From Pirellulales bacterium (GTDB taxonomy: Bacteria; Planctomycetota; Planctomycetia; Pirellulales; JAEUIK01): a stretch of DNA of 64,000 nucleotides. The stretch is from contig JAHBXR010000002.1 of NCBI GenBank assembly GCA_019636335.1, positions 310,001-374,000 of the forward strand. The letters run 5' to 3'. The notes under the pieces were generated by a model. It did no database searches. It saw nothing but the letters and a program-made list of their open reading frames with translations, and was not told where the DNA came from. The position numbers and the translations under genes are program-made. This document shows, in pieces, positions 8,716 through 16,961 of the stretch (its first letter is position 1; every line of letters begins with the position of its first letter).

Positions 8716-10677
8716 TTGTCCGCGCCCACCACTGATCTTGCCGGTCTGCGAGTCGCCGCCTTCGAGAGCCGCCGCGCCGAAGAGATGGCACAGTTGATTC
8801 GCCGCTCGGGGGGCGTGCCTGTCATTGGCCCCTCGCTGCGCGAAGTCCCCCTCGACGACCATCGCGAGGCGATCGACTTTGCCAACCTGTTGATCACCGG
8901 TCAGATCGACGTGGTGTTGTTCATGACCGGCGTGGGCACGCGATTGCTCGTGTCGGCCGTCGAGCGGCATGTCGATCGGCAACGCTTCTTGCATGCCCTG
9001 TCCGATGTGGTCACCGTGGCACGTGGCCCCAAGCCGGTGGCGGCGCTGAAGGAATTGGGCCTCGACCCGACGCATCGCGTGCCCGAGCCCAACACCTGGC
9101 GCGAACTGTTGCAAACGCTCGACACGGCGGTGCCGCTGGCGAATCAATCGGTCGCCCTGCAGGAGTACGGTCAGCCGAACCCGAGCCTGATTGCCGGCCT
9201 CGAGGCCCGCGGCGCACGCGTCACGTGCGTGCGTGTCTACCAGTGGGATCTGCCCCTCGATACCGCGCCGCTCGAGCAGACGCTTCGCGAGATCGTGGCC
9301 GGTCGGATCGACGCGATGCTGTTCACGTCGGCGCAGCAGGTCGTACACGTCGAGCAGCTTGCCGCGCGGCTGGGGTTCGCCGACGAGTTGCGCGCGGCGC
9401 TCGATCGCGTGCTGGTCACCTCGATCGGCCCGACGACCAGCGAGACCTTGCGCCAACGGGACTGGCCCGTCGATCTCGAGCCCGAGCATCCCAAGATGGG
9501 GCACCTGGTCGTCGCCCTCACGCGCCACGCCGCCGAGCTGCTCGCGCGCAAACGTCGGCTGGCTGCCGAAATGAAATCGCTGGCGTCATCGCCCCGCGTC
9601 CGCGATGCGTCGCTCGCCGCCGATCGGCCACGCCGCGCCTGGGACGACAGTGTTTTTCTTCGAGCCTGCCGGCGCGAACCCACCGAGCGCACGCCGATCT
9701 GGCTGATGCGCCAGGCCGGCCGCTATCTGCCCGAGTATCGCGAGATCCGCTCGAAGACGACCTTCCTCGAGTTGTGCAAGAATCCTGGCCTTTCGGCCGA
9801 GGTGATGATTCGCACGGTCGAGCGGTTGGGGGTCGATGCGGCGATCATCTTTTCCGATCTGTTGCCCATTCTCGAGCCGATGGGTTTCGAGCTCGAGTTC
9901 TCGGCCGGCGAAGGGCCCGTCATTCACAATCCGCTCCGCGAGGGGGATGACGTCGAGCGGATGATCGAGCTCGAGAGTGTCGAGGCGCTCGACTTCGTCA
10001 TGCAGACGGTGCGTGAGACGCGAGCCGGCCTGCCCGAACTCATCCCGGTGATTGGCTTCGCCGGCGCGCCCTTTACGCTGGCCAGTTATGCCATCGAGGG
10101 GGGCGCGAGCCGCTCGTACCTCCACACGAAGACCCTGATGTATCGCGACCCCGGCGCCTGGCACGAGTTGCTGGGCCGGCTTGCTCGCGGCGTCACGCGC
10201 TATCTGAATGCCCAGCTCGCCGCGGGCGCTCAAGCCGTGCAGATCTTCGATAGTTGGGTGGGCTGCCTCGGTCCCGACGACTATCGACAGTACGTGCTAC
10301 CCCACACCCGCGCGATCATCGACGGCATCACGCCCGGCGCGCCGGTGATCAACTTTGCGACGGGCAATCCCGCGCTGCTGCCCCTGCTGGCCGAAGCGGG
10401 GGGCGACGTGATCGGTATCGATTGGCGCATCTCGCTGGCCGAGGCCTGGAAGGCCGTTGGGCCGCAACACGCCGTGCAGGGCAATCTCGATCCGCTCGTG
10501 CTGCTGGCCACGCCCGAGGAGATTCGCCGCCGCGCGGGCCTCATTCTCGATCAGGCGGCCGGCCGGCCCGGACACATCTTCAATCTGGGGCATGGCGTCT
10601 TGCCGCAGACTCCCGTCGAGCACGTGCTCGCGCTCATCGAAGCCGTCCGCGAGCTCAGTTCTCGTCCTCTCCGCTAA
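8716..10677 (+). CDS. hemDE: Fused uroporphyrinogen-III synthase / uroporphyrinogen decarboxylase
   Basis: 653 residues in one uninterrupted frame. Residues ~10-270 are HemD (LRVAAFESRR, LFMTGVGTRLL, VALQEYGQPN, LFTSAQQVVH, ITSIGPTTSETL-type motif at ~234-245), which cyclises hydroxymethylbilane to uroporphyrinogen III. After a ~35-residue linker, residues ~310-650 are HemE, which decarboxylates it to coproporphyrinogen III: MRQAGRYLPEY (331-341), the FSDLL Asp at 381, GFAGAPFTLASYAIEGG and NLGHGVLPQTP are all present, so both halves look active. The start is TTG at 8716; the next upstream in-frame codons lead to a stop at 8686 without an ATG, and a later start would remove the first strand of HemD. 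The protoporphyrinogen oxidase gene follows 29 nt downstream. The fusion would couple two consecutive cytosolic steps. Confidence 0.94.
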   Translation: MSAPTTDLAGLRVAAFESRRAEEMAQLIRRSGGVPVIGPSLREVPLDDHREAIDFANLLITGQIDVVLFMTGVGTRLLVSAVERHVDRQRFLHALSDVVTVARGPKPVAALKELGLDPTHRVPEPNTWRELLQTLDTAVPLANQSVALQEYGQPNPSLIAGLEARGARVTCVRVYQWDLPLDTAPLEQTLREIVAGRIDAMLFTSAQQVVHVEQLAARLGFADELRAALDRVLVTSIGPTTSETLRQRDWPVDLEPEHPKMGHLVVALTRHAAELLARKRRLAAEMKSLASSPRVRDASLAADRPRRAWDDSVFLRACRREPTERTPIWLMRQAGRYLPEYREIRSKTTFLELCKNPGLSAEVMIRTVERLGVDAAIIFSDLLPILEPMGFELEFSAGEGPVIHNPLREGDDVERMIELESVEALDFVMQTVRETRAGLPELIPVIGFAGAPFTLASYAIEGGASRSYLHTKTLMYRDPGAWHELLGRLARGVTRYLNAQLAAGAQAVQIFDSWVGCLGPDDYRQYVLPHTRAIIDGITPGAPVINFATGNPALLPLLAEAGGDVIGIDWRISLAEAWKAVGPQHAVQGNLDPLVLLATPEEIRRRAGLILDQAAGRPGHIFNLGHGVLPQTPVEHVLALIEAVRELSSRPLR

Positions 10678-10706
10678 CCCGATCGGCCCCTGCGGCCGCG
10701 CCAAAC

Positions 10707-12134
10707 TTGCCAACCGCCGTGCGAAAGGTCGTCGTCCTCGGGGGCGGAATCACGGGGCTCGCCGCTGCGCATCGCGTACACGAGCTCGCGCCCCACGTCG
10801 AGGTCGTGCTCGTCGAAGCCGCGGCACGCGTGGGTGGCGTGCTCGAAACCAAGTACGAGCACGGCTATCTGCTCGAAGCCAGTGCCGACAATTTCATCAC
10901 CAACGTCCCCTGGGCAATTGATCTCTGTCGTCGCGTCGGGCTGGGCGATGAACTGTTGCAGACGAACGATGCCCAGCGGCGCGCGTTTGTCGTGCATCGC
11001 GGAAGGCTTCAGCCGGTGCCCGAGGGGTTTGCGCTCCTGGCCCCCGCGCGGCTCGGTCCGATGTTCACCACGCCGATTTTGAGTCCGGCGGGCAAGCTGC
11101 GTCTGGCAATGGAGCGATTCGTGTCGCCGCGGCGCGACCTGGCAGACGAGAGTCTGGCATCCTTCGCGCGCCGTCGCCTGGGACGCGAAGTATTCGAACG
11201 CCTCGTGCAACCGCTCGTCGGCGGCATCTACACGGCAGATCCAGAGCGTTTGAGCGTCCAGGCGGCGCTCCCGCGCTTTGTCGAGATGGAGCACAAGTAC
11301 GGCAGCCTCATTCGCGGCACGCTTGCCGAGCGCCGCGCACGAGGCGCCGCCGGCGAGCACGAAAGCGGCGCGCGCTATGGCCTCTTTGCGGCGCCGCGCG
11401 GCGGAATGGAAAGTCTCGTACAGGCCATCGTGGCGCGGCTACCGGCCGCGAGCGTACGGCTGCGGACTCGCGTCGAATCGATCGCGCGGCAAGCAGACGG
11501 CGCCTGGCGCGTGGACGTGCTCGACCTGGCAACGTCGCAGCCCGCGCCGATCATCGCCGATGCCGTCGTCGTGGCCTTGCCGGCCCCGGCCGCGTCGCGA
11601 TTGCTCGCTGCCGTCGATGCGCCGTTGTCCGCCGATCTGCGCACGATCGAATACGCCGGCTGTGCGATCGTCTTGGCCGGTTATCGTCGCGAGCAGTTCG
11701 ACCAGCCCCCCTCTGGTTTTGGTTTTGTCGTGCCCGAGATCGAACGGCGACAGATCATCGCCTGCAGCTACAGTAGTCAGAAGTTTCCTGGCCGCGCCCC
11801 CGAGGGAGAAATCTTGCTGCGCGTGTTTCTTGGGGGCGCCTGCCATCCCGAGATCGAGCAGCTCGACGATGCCGAATTGCAACGCATCGCCACACGCGAG
11901 CTGCGCGAGCTCTTGGGCCTGCGCGGCGCGCCCGCGTTCAGCCTCGTGCGTCGCTGGAGCGGCGCCATGCCGCAGTATCACCTGGGGCACGTCGAGCGCG
12001 TGGCTCGAATTCTGGAGCGCGCCAGCACGCACCCGGGCTTGGCGCTCGCCGGCAACGCCTATCATGGTGTGGGCGTGCCGAACTGCATTCGCAGTGGCGA
12101 GCAAGCGGCCTCGCGAATGCTCGGCAGCGCATAG
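10707..12134 (+). CDS. hemG: Protoporphyrinogen oxidase (HemG/HemY type)
   Basis: About 475 residues. It has the FAD-binding start VVVLGGGITGLAAA and the downstream VEAAARVGGVLET, the middle motif LFAAPRGGMESLVQAI, and the C-terminal flavin segment LALAGNAYHGVGVPNCIRSG. This is the oxygen-dependent flavoprotein family (HemY/PPOX) that oxidises protoporphyrinogen IX to protoporphyrin IX; coproporphyrinogen oxidase activity (CgoX type) cannot be excluded from sequence. No ATG begins the domain: candidates are TTG at 10707 (chosen) and GTG at 10719, both just ahead of the Rossmann motif. It lies 29 nt behind the hemDE stop and is surely co-transcribed, giving a late-haem operon. No ferrochelatase gene is in the window. 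Confidence 0.92.
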   Translation: MPTAVRKVVVLGGGITGLAAAHRVHELAPHVEVVLVEAAARVGGVLETKYEHGYLLEASADNFITNVPWAIDLCRRVGLGDELLQTNDAQRRAFVVHRGRLQPVPEGFALLAPARLGPMFTTPILSPAGKLRLAMERFVSPRRDLADESLASFARRRLGREVFERLVQPLVGGIYTADPERLSVQAALPRFVEMEHKYGSLIRGTLAERRARGAAGEHESGARYGLFAAPRGGMESLVQAIVARLPAASVRLRTRVESIARQADGAWRVDVLDLATSQPAPIIADAVVVALPAPAASRLLAAVDAPLSADLRTIEYAGCAIVLAGYRREQFDQPPSGFGFVVPEIERRQIIACSYSSQKFPGRAPEGEILLRVFLGGACHPEIEQLDDAELQRIATRELRELLGLRGAPAFSLVRRWSGAMPQYHLGHVERVARILERASTHPGLALAGNAYHGVGVPNCIRSGEQAASRMLGSA

Positions 12135-12145
12135 TCCCCCGGCGT

Positions 12146-13222
12146 TCAGGTGCGCTCGGCCTCGATCGGCACGGCGCCGCGATTCAAGCAGTCGATCAAC
12201 TGCCGCAAGCGGCCGAGATTGCGCCGATTGAAGCGGAAGACCAGTCGTGGCAGCTTCGCCAGCGAGGGTTCGTCTTTCTCCTCGGGCAAGGCCTCGCGAA
12301 CGGTGAACTCCCCCTCGAGCAGAATGTCTTGAAACTGCTCGTTGATCTCCGCGAGCAACTCCGGACCGGGCGCCGATTGCAGACGCAACACCAGCTTGTT
12401 CCGCACGTAGCGCATGCTGTGGTAGACGCGGAAGAAATTGATGATTTCCTCCACCGCCTCGTCCACTCGATCGGTCAGCTTGTAGAGCGAGAGATCCTCG
12501 GGCGAGATCAGCGCGTGCTTCAGCAGGCATTCGACGACGAACTCGTGCCAGCGCTTCCAGAACGTTCCGCCTGGCTCGTCGAGAAAGACCACCGGCACGA
12601 TGTCGCGCTTGCCGGTCTGCAGCAGCGTGAGCACCTCGAGCCCTTCGTCGAGCGTGCCAAAACCCCCCGGCAGCAAGCACACGGCATCGCATTCCTTCAC
12701 GAACATCAGCTTGCGCGTGAAGAAGTACTTCATGTGGACGAGCTTCGGGTCCCCCGCGATGATCGGGTTGGCCTCTTGCTCGAAGGGGAGCATGATGTTG
12801 AGGCCCATCGAGTGCTCGCGCCCGGCGCCGACGTGTCCCGCCTCCATGATGCCGCTGGCGGCGCCGGTCACGATCAACCAGTTCTGCTCGGCCATCGCGC
12901 GGCCGAAGTCGACCGCTTGCTGATAGCTGGGCACCCCCGGCGGAGTACGAGCCGAACCGAACACGGTCACCTTGCGCACCGAGCGATAGGGGGTGAAGAC
13001 CTTGAAGGCGTAGCGCAACTCGCGCAACGTGCGGCTCAAGAGCTTCAAGTCGCCACGGCTCGGCTCGTCGCCGGCCAGCTTCTCAGCCGATTCCTTGATT
13101 TGCTCGATCAGATCGTTGATGCGACGCCGGCTGACCGCGGGCGTCAATGGATTCGACTCTCCCCCGGGCTCATCAATGGGAGCCGGCGGAACGGGAGGCA
13201 AGGTGTTACTCACAGACTTCAT
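12146..13222 (-). CDS. LOG family protein (TIGR00730-type Rossmann fold)
   Basis: 358 residues from the ATG at 13222; the frame stays open upstream but the domain needs no more. Residues ~84-290 carry the family fold: VTVFGSAR (86-92), [13 protein letters not shown] (117-129) and [10 protein letters not shown] (185-194). The last is the PGGxGTxxE signature of cytokinin-activating LOG phosphoribohydrolases and of the proteins long misnamed lysine decarboxylases. A Pro-rich N-terminus of ~30 residues and a C-terminal extension of ~90 residues are longer than plant-type LOG (about 215 residues), resembling the long bacterial class. Activity on nucleoside 5'-monophosphates is inferred from the family only. 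The gene converges on hemG, 12 nt apart. Confidence 0.88.
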   Translation of the reverse strand: MKSVSNTLPPVPPAPIDEPGGESNPLTPAVSRRRINDLIEQIKESAEKLAGDEPSRGDLKLLSRTLRELRYAFKVFTPYRSVRKVTVFGSARTPPGVPSYQQAVDFGRAMAEQNWLIVTGAASGIMEAGHVGAGREHSMGLNIMLPFEQEANPIIAGDPKLVHMKYFFTRKLMFVKECDAVCLLPGGFGTLDEGLEVLTLLQTGKRDIVPVVFLDEPGGTFWKRWHEFVVECLLKHALISPEDLSLYKLTDRVDEAVEEIINFFRVYHSMRYVRNKLVLRLQSAPGPELLAEINEQFQDILLEGEFTVREALPEEKDEPSLAKLPRLVFRFNRRNLGRLRQLIDCLNRGAVPIEAERT

Positions 13223-13541
13223 TCCTGGACGATACGCCCTCGGCGGCGCGGCAAGCGATGCAAGCTCATGGCCGGTGGCGATTTTCCCCTGGTCGCATCC
13301 CCCACGGATACACGCGACCTTCCGCCCCATTATAGGGCGAGCGAGGCCAAAGTGGATTGCAGAAGTGGCCATTTTGGGGGCTTAGGCTGTTTTCTCAGGT
13401 TTTTTCTCTCCCTGCCGAACAGGACAATTAGCGAAAAAGCGAAACGATTTCTGATTTCGCGTGTTGTTCAGGTGCATAGCCAGGCAGGAATTGGCTGCCC
13501 GAGCGGAGGGGACCCTGTTCGATCGATGCATGGGAGCGCGA
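13223..13541. other. Divergent promoter region between the LOG protein and the SGNH/RTX protein
   Basis: No gene seen in 319 bases. It includes an AT-richer stretch around 13380-13470 and a 6-bp hairpin (GCGAAA at 13439-13444 with TTTCGC at 13455-13460). No clear -35/-10 pair was found. The presumed Shine-Dalgarno for the downstream gene is GGGAG at 13532-13536. Confidence 0.45.
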
Positions 13542-16500
13542 ATGATGAAGCCTCGTTCCAAGTCAGCAAGTCTCTGGAAGACCACCCGGCGTTCTCCGCG
13601 CACGCGTGCTGCGTTGGTGCAGCGTGGACGCCGCCTGGCGGTCGATCAGCTCGAGGAACGGCGACTGCTCGCGGGCATCATCGCGTTCGGCGATAGCTGG
13701 GGCGTGGGCATGCGGGCCCCGACCCAGACGATGTCGAACAATCTGCTGGGGGGCCTGCCGGTGTATGGCGAGGCGATCGGTGGCCGGCGCGCCTATCAAG
13801 ACGCCGATAATCCGGCGAGCGTGATCTCGCGCATCGAAGCGCATCCCAATGCCGACGTGGTGCTCATCTGCCTGGGGGGGAACGATTTTCTGCAGGCCGC
13901 ACAGAACGGGGGATTCACCCTGGGCGGAGATAACTCGCAGCTCTTCGCGACGATCAAGGAAGATCTCGTCACCGTCATGAATACGATCCTGAATGTACGC
14001 CCCGACATTCAGATCCTGTTCGTGGGCTACGACTATCCCAACGTTTGGGACATCGGCACCAACGGCGACCTGATTCGTCTGCTGCTCGGCGTTACCCCCA
14101 CGAACGATCCTGCGGAACGTCTGCAACAAAGTGGGGTGATCAATGCCGAGATGCGTTCGGGAGAAGTCGAGTTCGAGGATATCGGGCTCGACTCGCGGCG
14201 CATTCATTACGTCTCGAATTTCGGTATCGTCTCGACCACGGTCGGTTACACCGGCAACCTGGGTACCTTTTCTGCGCTGGGCGCGTTGGGAAGCCCCACC
14301 GGATTTCCGAATCAGGCGTACACCGATTTGCCCGCCCCCATGTCGCACAAGCCAGCGGGAGATGCGATCCACCTGAATGCGGCGGGGTATTCGATCGTCG
14401 CCCAGCACGCCTACAACACCTTTTTCAATACGGCCTTCCTGCCGGCCGTCCTCGCGGCCCCCGACGTCGACTTTGGCGCGGTGCGCATCGGCGCGACGGC
14501 GACCCAGGACTTGCAGGCCTTCAACATGGGGCCCAACTTCACCAAGTTGGCCAACGTGAGCATTCCCACGATCACCGGCAGCTTCACGGGCAGCGCCGCC
14601 TCGCTGGCCTGGCTCTTCAAGGATCCCACGCTCGGTAGCGACAGCGTCACGTCGACCATCAGCTACACGCCGACCGATCGCCTGCCCGACACGCAGCAGG
14701 TGACCGTGACGAGTGCCGCGGGCAACAAGATCTCCCAGTTGACGGGCACGGGCGTCGGGCCGATCTATTCGAGCATCAGCTCGCTCGATTTCGGCGTGAC
14801 CGAGCTTGGCGCCAATACGCCGCTGCCCATCCAGATCTCGAACATCACCACCGATGGCGACCTGGGGGACCTGACCGCGCTGTCGCTCCGTTCGTTCTCC
14901 TTCAGTGGTGTGGACGCCTCTTACTTCAGCGTCACGGGCTTTACCCCCGGCATGAAGATCGACGCCGGCTCGCTCGCCTCGCTCACCATCCACGTGCTCC
15001 CCACCGCGCCGGTGGGCCTGCGCACGGCCACGCTGACCTTCTCGACCGACGTTGGCGCCGATCTGGGAGCAGCGGGCAGTTCGTACGAAATCGTGCTGTC
15101 GGCCGACGTCGTGGCGATTCCGCCCACGGCGATCGCCGGTGGACCCTACACCAGCATCGAAGGCGTGGCCGTGGCGCTGGTGGGAAGTGGCACCGGTGTG
15201 ATTTCCCTTTACGAATGGGATCTCGGCGACGACGGTTCCTACGATGCGACGGGCAAGAATCTCAACTGGATCATTACCGAAGAGGGCACGTACACCGTCC
15301 GCTTGCGCGTGACGGGCCCTGGCGGCGTCGCCACCGATACGGCGACGATCACCATCGGCAATGCCCCGCCGACGGCGAACGTAACGGGGGTCAATGTCTC
15401 GCACGTCGGGGTCTCGCAGAACTTCGTGCTGCTGGCCAACGATCCCTCGGCGGCCGACCGTGCCGCCGGTTACACCTTTACCATCGATTGGAACGGAGAT
15501 GGCGAGATCGACGAAACCGTCGTCGGTCCGAATGGCACGGTGGTCAGTCACACGTTCAACACGCCGGCGTCCTATAACGTACAGGTCCGCGCCACCGACA
15601 AGGATGGCGGCGTTAGTGCCCCCGCCACGCGCACCGTACACGTCTGGCGACTCGCGCAGGTCGGCGAAAACATCGAGTGGGAAGGGTCGGGAGGCGCCGA
15701 CTCCGTCCAGTTCATACAAACCAGCGCGACCGAGGTGGAAGTTCACACTACCAGGATCGGCGGCTTCACGACCAATTTCGTCACGGTATTCACTGGCGTC
15801 ACCGGCCGTGTGATCGGCAAGGGTCACTCCGGCAACGATGTGCTCGACGCCGCCGCGCTTTCGACCATTTCCGCGACGCTCGAAGGGGGCCGGCACAACG
15901 ATACGCTCATCGGCGGCGACGCCGACGACATCCTCCGCGGCGAGTTCGTTGGCGCGAAGGGGGATGGCGCCGAAGGGAACGACACGCTCATCGGCGGTCC
16001 CGGCAACGACCTGATCGAAGCAGACGGCCTCGAAGGAGGCGAAGACACCGTCTACGGTGGCGCCGGCAACGACACCATCCTGGGCGATGGCAGCGATGGC
16101 GCCGAAGGCCGCGCCGATCGTCTTTTTGGCGAGGATGGTAACGACCAGATCTTCGGCCACCATGGCCACGATCTTTTAGACGGCGGCGACGGAGACGACC
16201 TGCTTACCGGCGGCGACGGCAGCGAAGGGAACGACACCCTCCTCGGCGGCGCCGGCCACGACGTGCTCAGCGGTGGCTCGGGCAAGGACAGCATCTCGGG
16301 AGGGACGGGTAACGATATCCTTATCGGCGGAATGGGACTCGACACGCTGGCGGGAGAAGCGGGCGAAGACCTGTTGATCTCGGACAAGACCATCTTCGAC
16401 TTGAACGCCGCCGCGCTACTGGCCATTCACAACGAGTGGACTTCGGCGGGGAGCTACGAAGATCGCATCGCGCATCTCACCGGCACGCCCGGCGGCGCGA

Positions 16501-16679
16501 ATGGCACGATCTATCTCATCCCCGGCACCACGCTCTTCGACGACGGCGAAATCGACCATCTCACCGGCGGTGCCACCGATCTCGACTGGTTCCTCTACAA
16601 CCTGCTCGAGGACATCCTCGCCGATCACGAGCCGGGAGAGACGGAAACCGACACCAGCCTCTTCCCACTGCCCAATTAA
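13542..16679 (+). CDS. Secreted modular protein: SGNH hydrolase-like + Ig-like/PKD + RTX calcium repeats
   Basis: 1045 residues from ATGATG at 13542 with GGGAG 6 nt upstream. The N-terminus is basic, then has LEERRLLAG (37-45), close to the LEPR-XLL motif that marks large exported proteins in planctomycetes. Residues ~46-310 are an SGNH/GDSL-like hydrolase: FGDSWGVG (Ser at 52), CLGGNDF, and DAIHLNAAGY with the catalytic Asp-x-x-His. Next come choice-of-anchor-D-like strands (PDVDFGAVRIGATATQDLQ, SSLDFGVTELG), two PKD-like domains (YEWDLGDDGSY, FTIDWNGDGEI), and about ten RTX nonapeptides (GGAGNDTILGDG, GGDGDDLLTGG) at ~780-960 that should bind calcium outside the cell. It ends without a sorting motif I recognise. 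A cell-surface or released esterase is likely; the substrate is unknown. Confidence 0.88.
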   Translation: MMKPRSKSASLWKTTRRSPRTRAALVQRGRRLAVDQLEERRLLAGIIAFGDSWGVGMRAPTQTMSNNLLGGLPVYGEAIGGRRAYQDADNPASVISRIEAHPNADVVLICLGGNDFLQAAQNGGFTLGGDNSQLFATIKEDLVTVMNTILNVRPDIQILFVGYDYPNVWDIGTNGDLIRLLLGVTPTNDPAERLQQSGVINAEMRSGEVEFEDIGLDSRRIHYVSNFGIVSTTVGYTGNLGTFSALGALGSPTGFPNQAYTDLPAPMSHKPAGDAIHLNAAGYSIVAQHAYNTFFNTAFLPAVLAAPDVDFGAVRIGATATQDLQAFNMGPNFTKLANVSIPTITGSFTGSAASLAWLFKDPTLGSDSVTSTISYTPTDRLPDTQQVTVTSAAGNKISQLTGTGVGPIYSSISSLDFGVTELGANTPLPIQISNITTDGDLGDLTALSLRSFSFSGVDASYFSVTGFTPGMKIDAGSLASLTIHVLPTAPVGLRTATLTFSTDVGADLGAAGSSYEIVLSADVVAIPPTAIAGGPYTSIEGVAVALVGSGTGVISLYEWDLGDDGSYDATGKNLNWIITEEGTYTVRLRVTGPGGVATDTATITIGNAPPTANVTGVNVSHVGVSQNFVLLANDPSAADRAAGYTFTIDWNGDGEIDETVVGPNGTVVSHTFNTPASYNVQVRATDKDGGVSAPATRTVHVWRLAQVGENIEWEGSGGADSVQFIQTSATEVEVHTTRIGGFTTNFVTVFTGVTGRVIGKGHSGNDVLDAAALSTISATLEGGRHNDTLIGGDADDILRGEFVGAKGDGAEGNDTLIGGPGNDLIEADGLEGGEDTVYGGAGNDTILGDGSDGAEGRADRLFGEDGNDQIFGHHGHDLLDGGDGDDLLTGGDGSEGNDTLLGGAGHDVLSGGSGKDSISGGTGNDILIGGMGLDTLAGEAGEDLLISDKTIFDLNAAALLAIHNEWTSAGSYEDRIAHLTGTPGGANGTIYLIPGTTLFDDGEIDHLTGGATDLDWFLYNLLEDILADHEPGETETDTSLFPLPN

Positions 16680-16961
16680 GCAGTAGCGTTCGTCGCTCGC
16701 GCCCGGCAGCCGGGTCGACACGGCCAAAACCGCGAGTCTGCCAGTAGTTGTGGTCTTCTGCATCGACCAAAGGGGTGCTGGTGTGATCCCCCTCCGCAAG
16801 GTCCCCGCGGCTTGCCCGACCCTACGTGGCGTCGTATCCTGACAGAGACGTGGTCCACGCCACGTTTTCCAGCGCGCGGAGCGGCGCGAGCCGTCTTCCG
16901 TCCTGCAGCGTGCTGCTTTGCCTGCCATCCTTGCCCCGCCCTCGGAACCGGACTCTTCGCC

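Noticed and set aside
13563-16169. Minus-strand open frame of 868 codons opposite the SGNH/RTX protein
   Set aside because: Shadow frame of the repeat-rich gene; no signal peptide, domain or start site.
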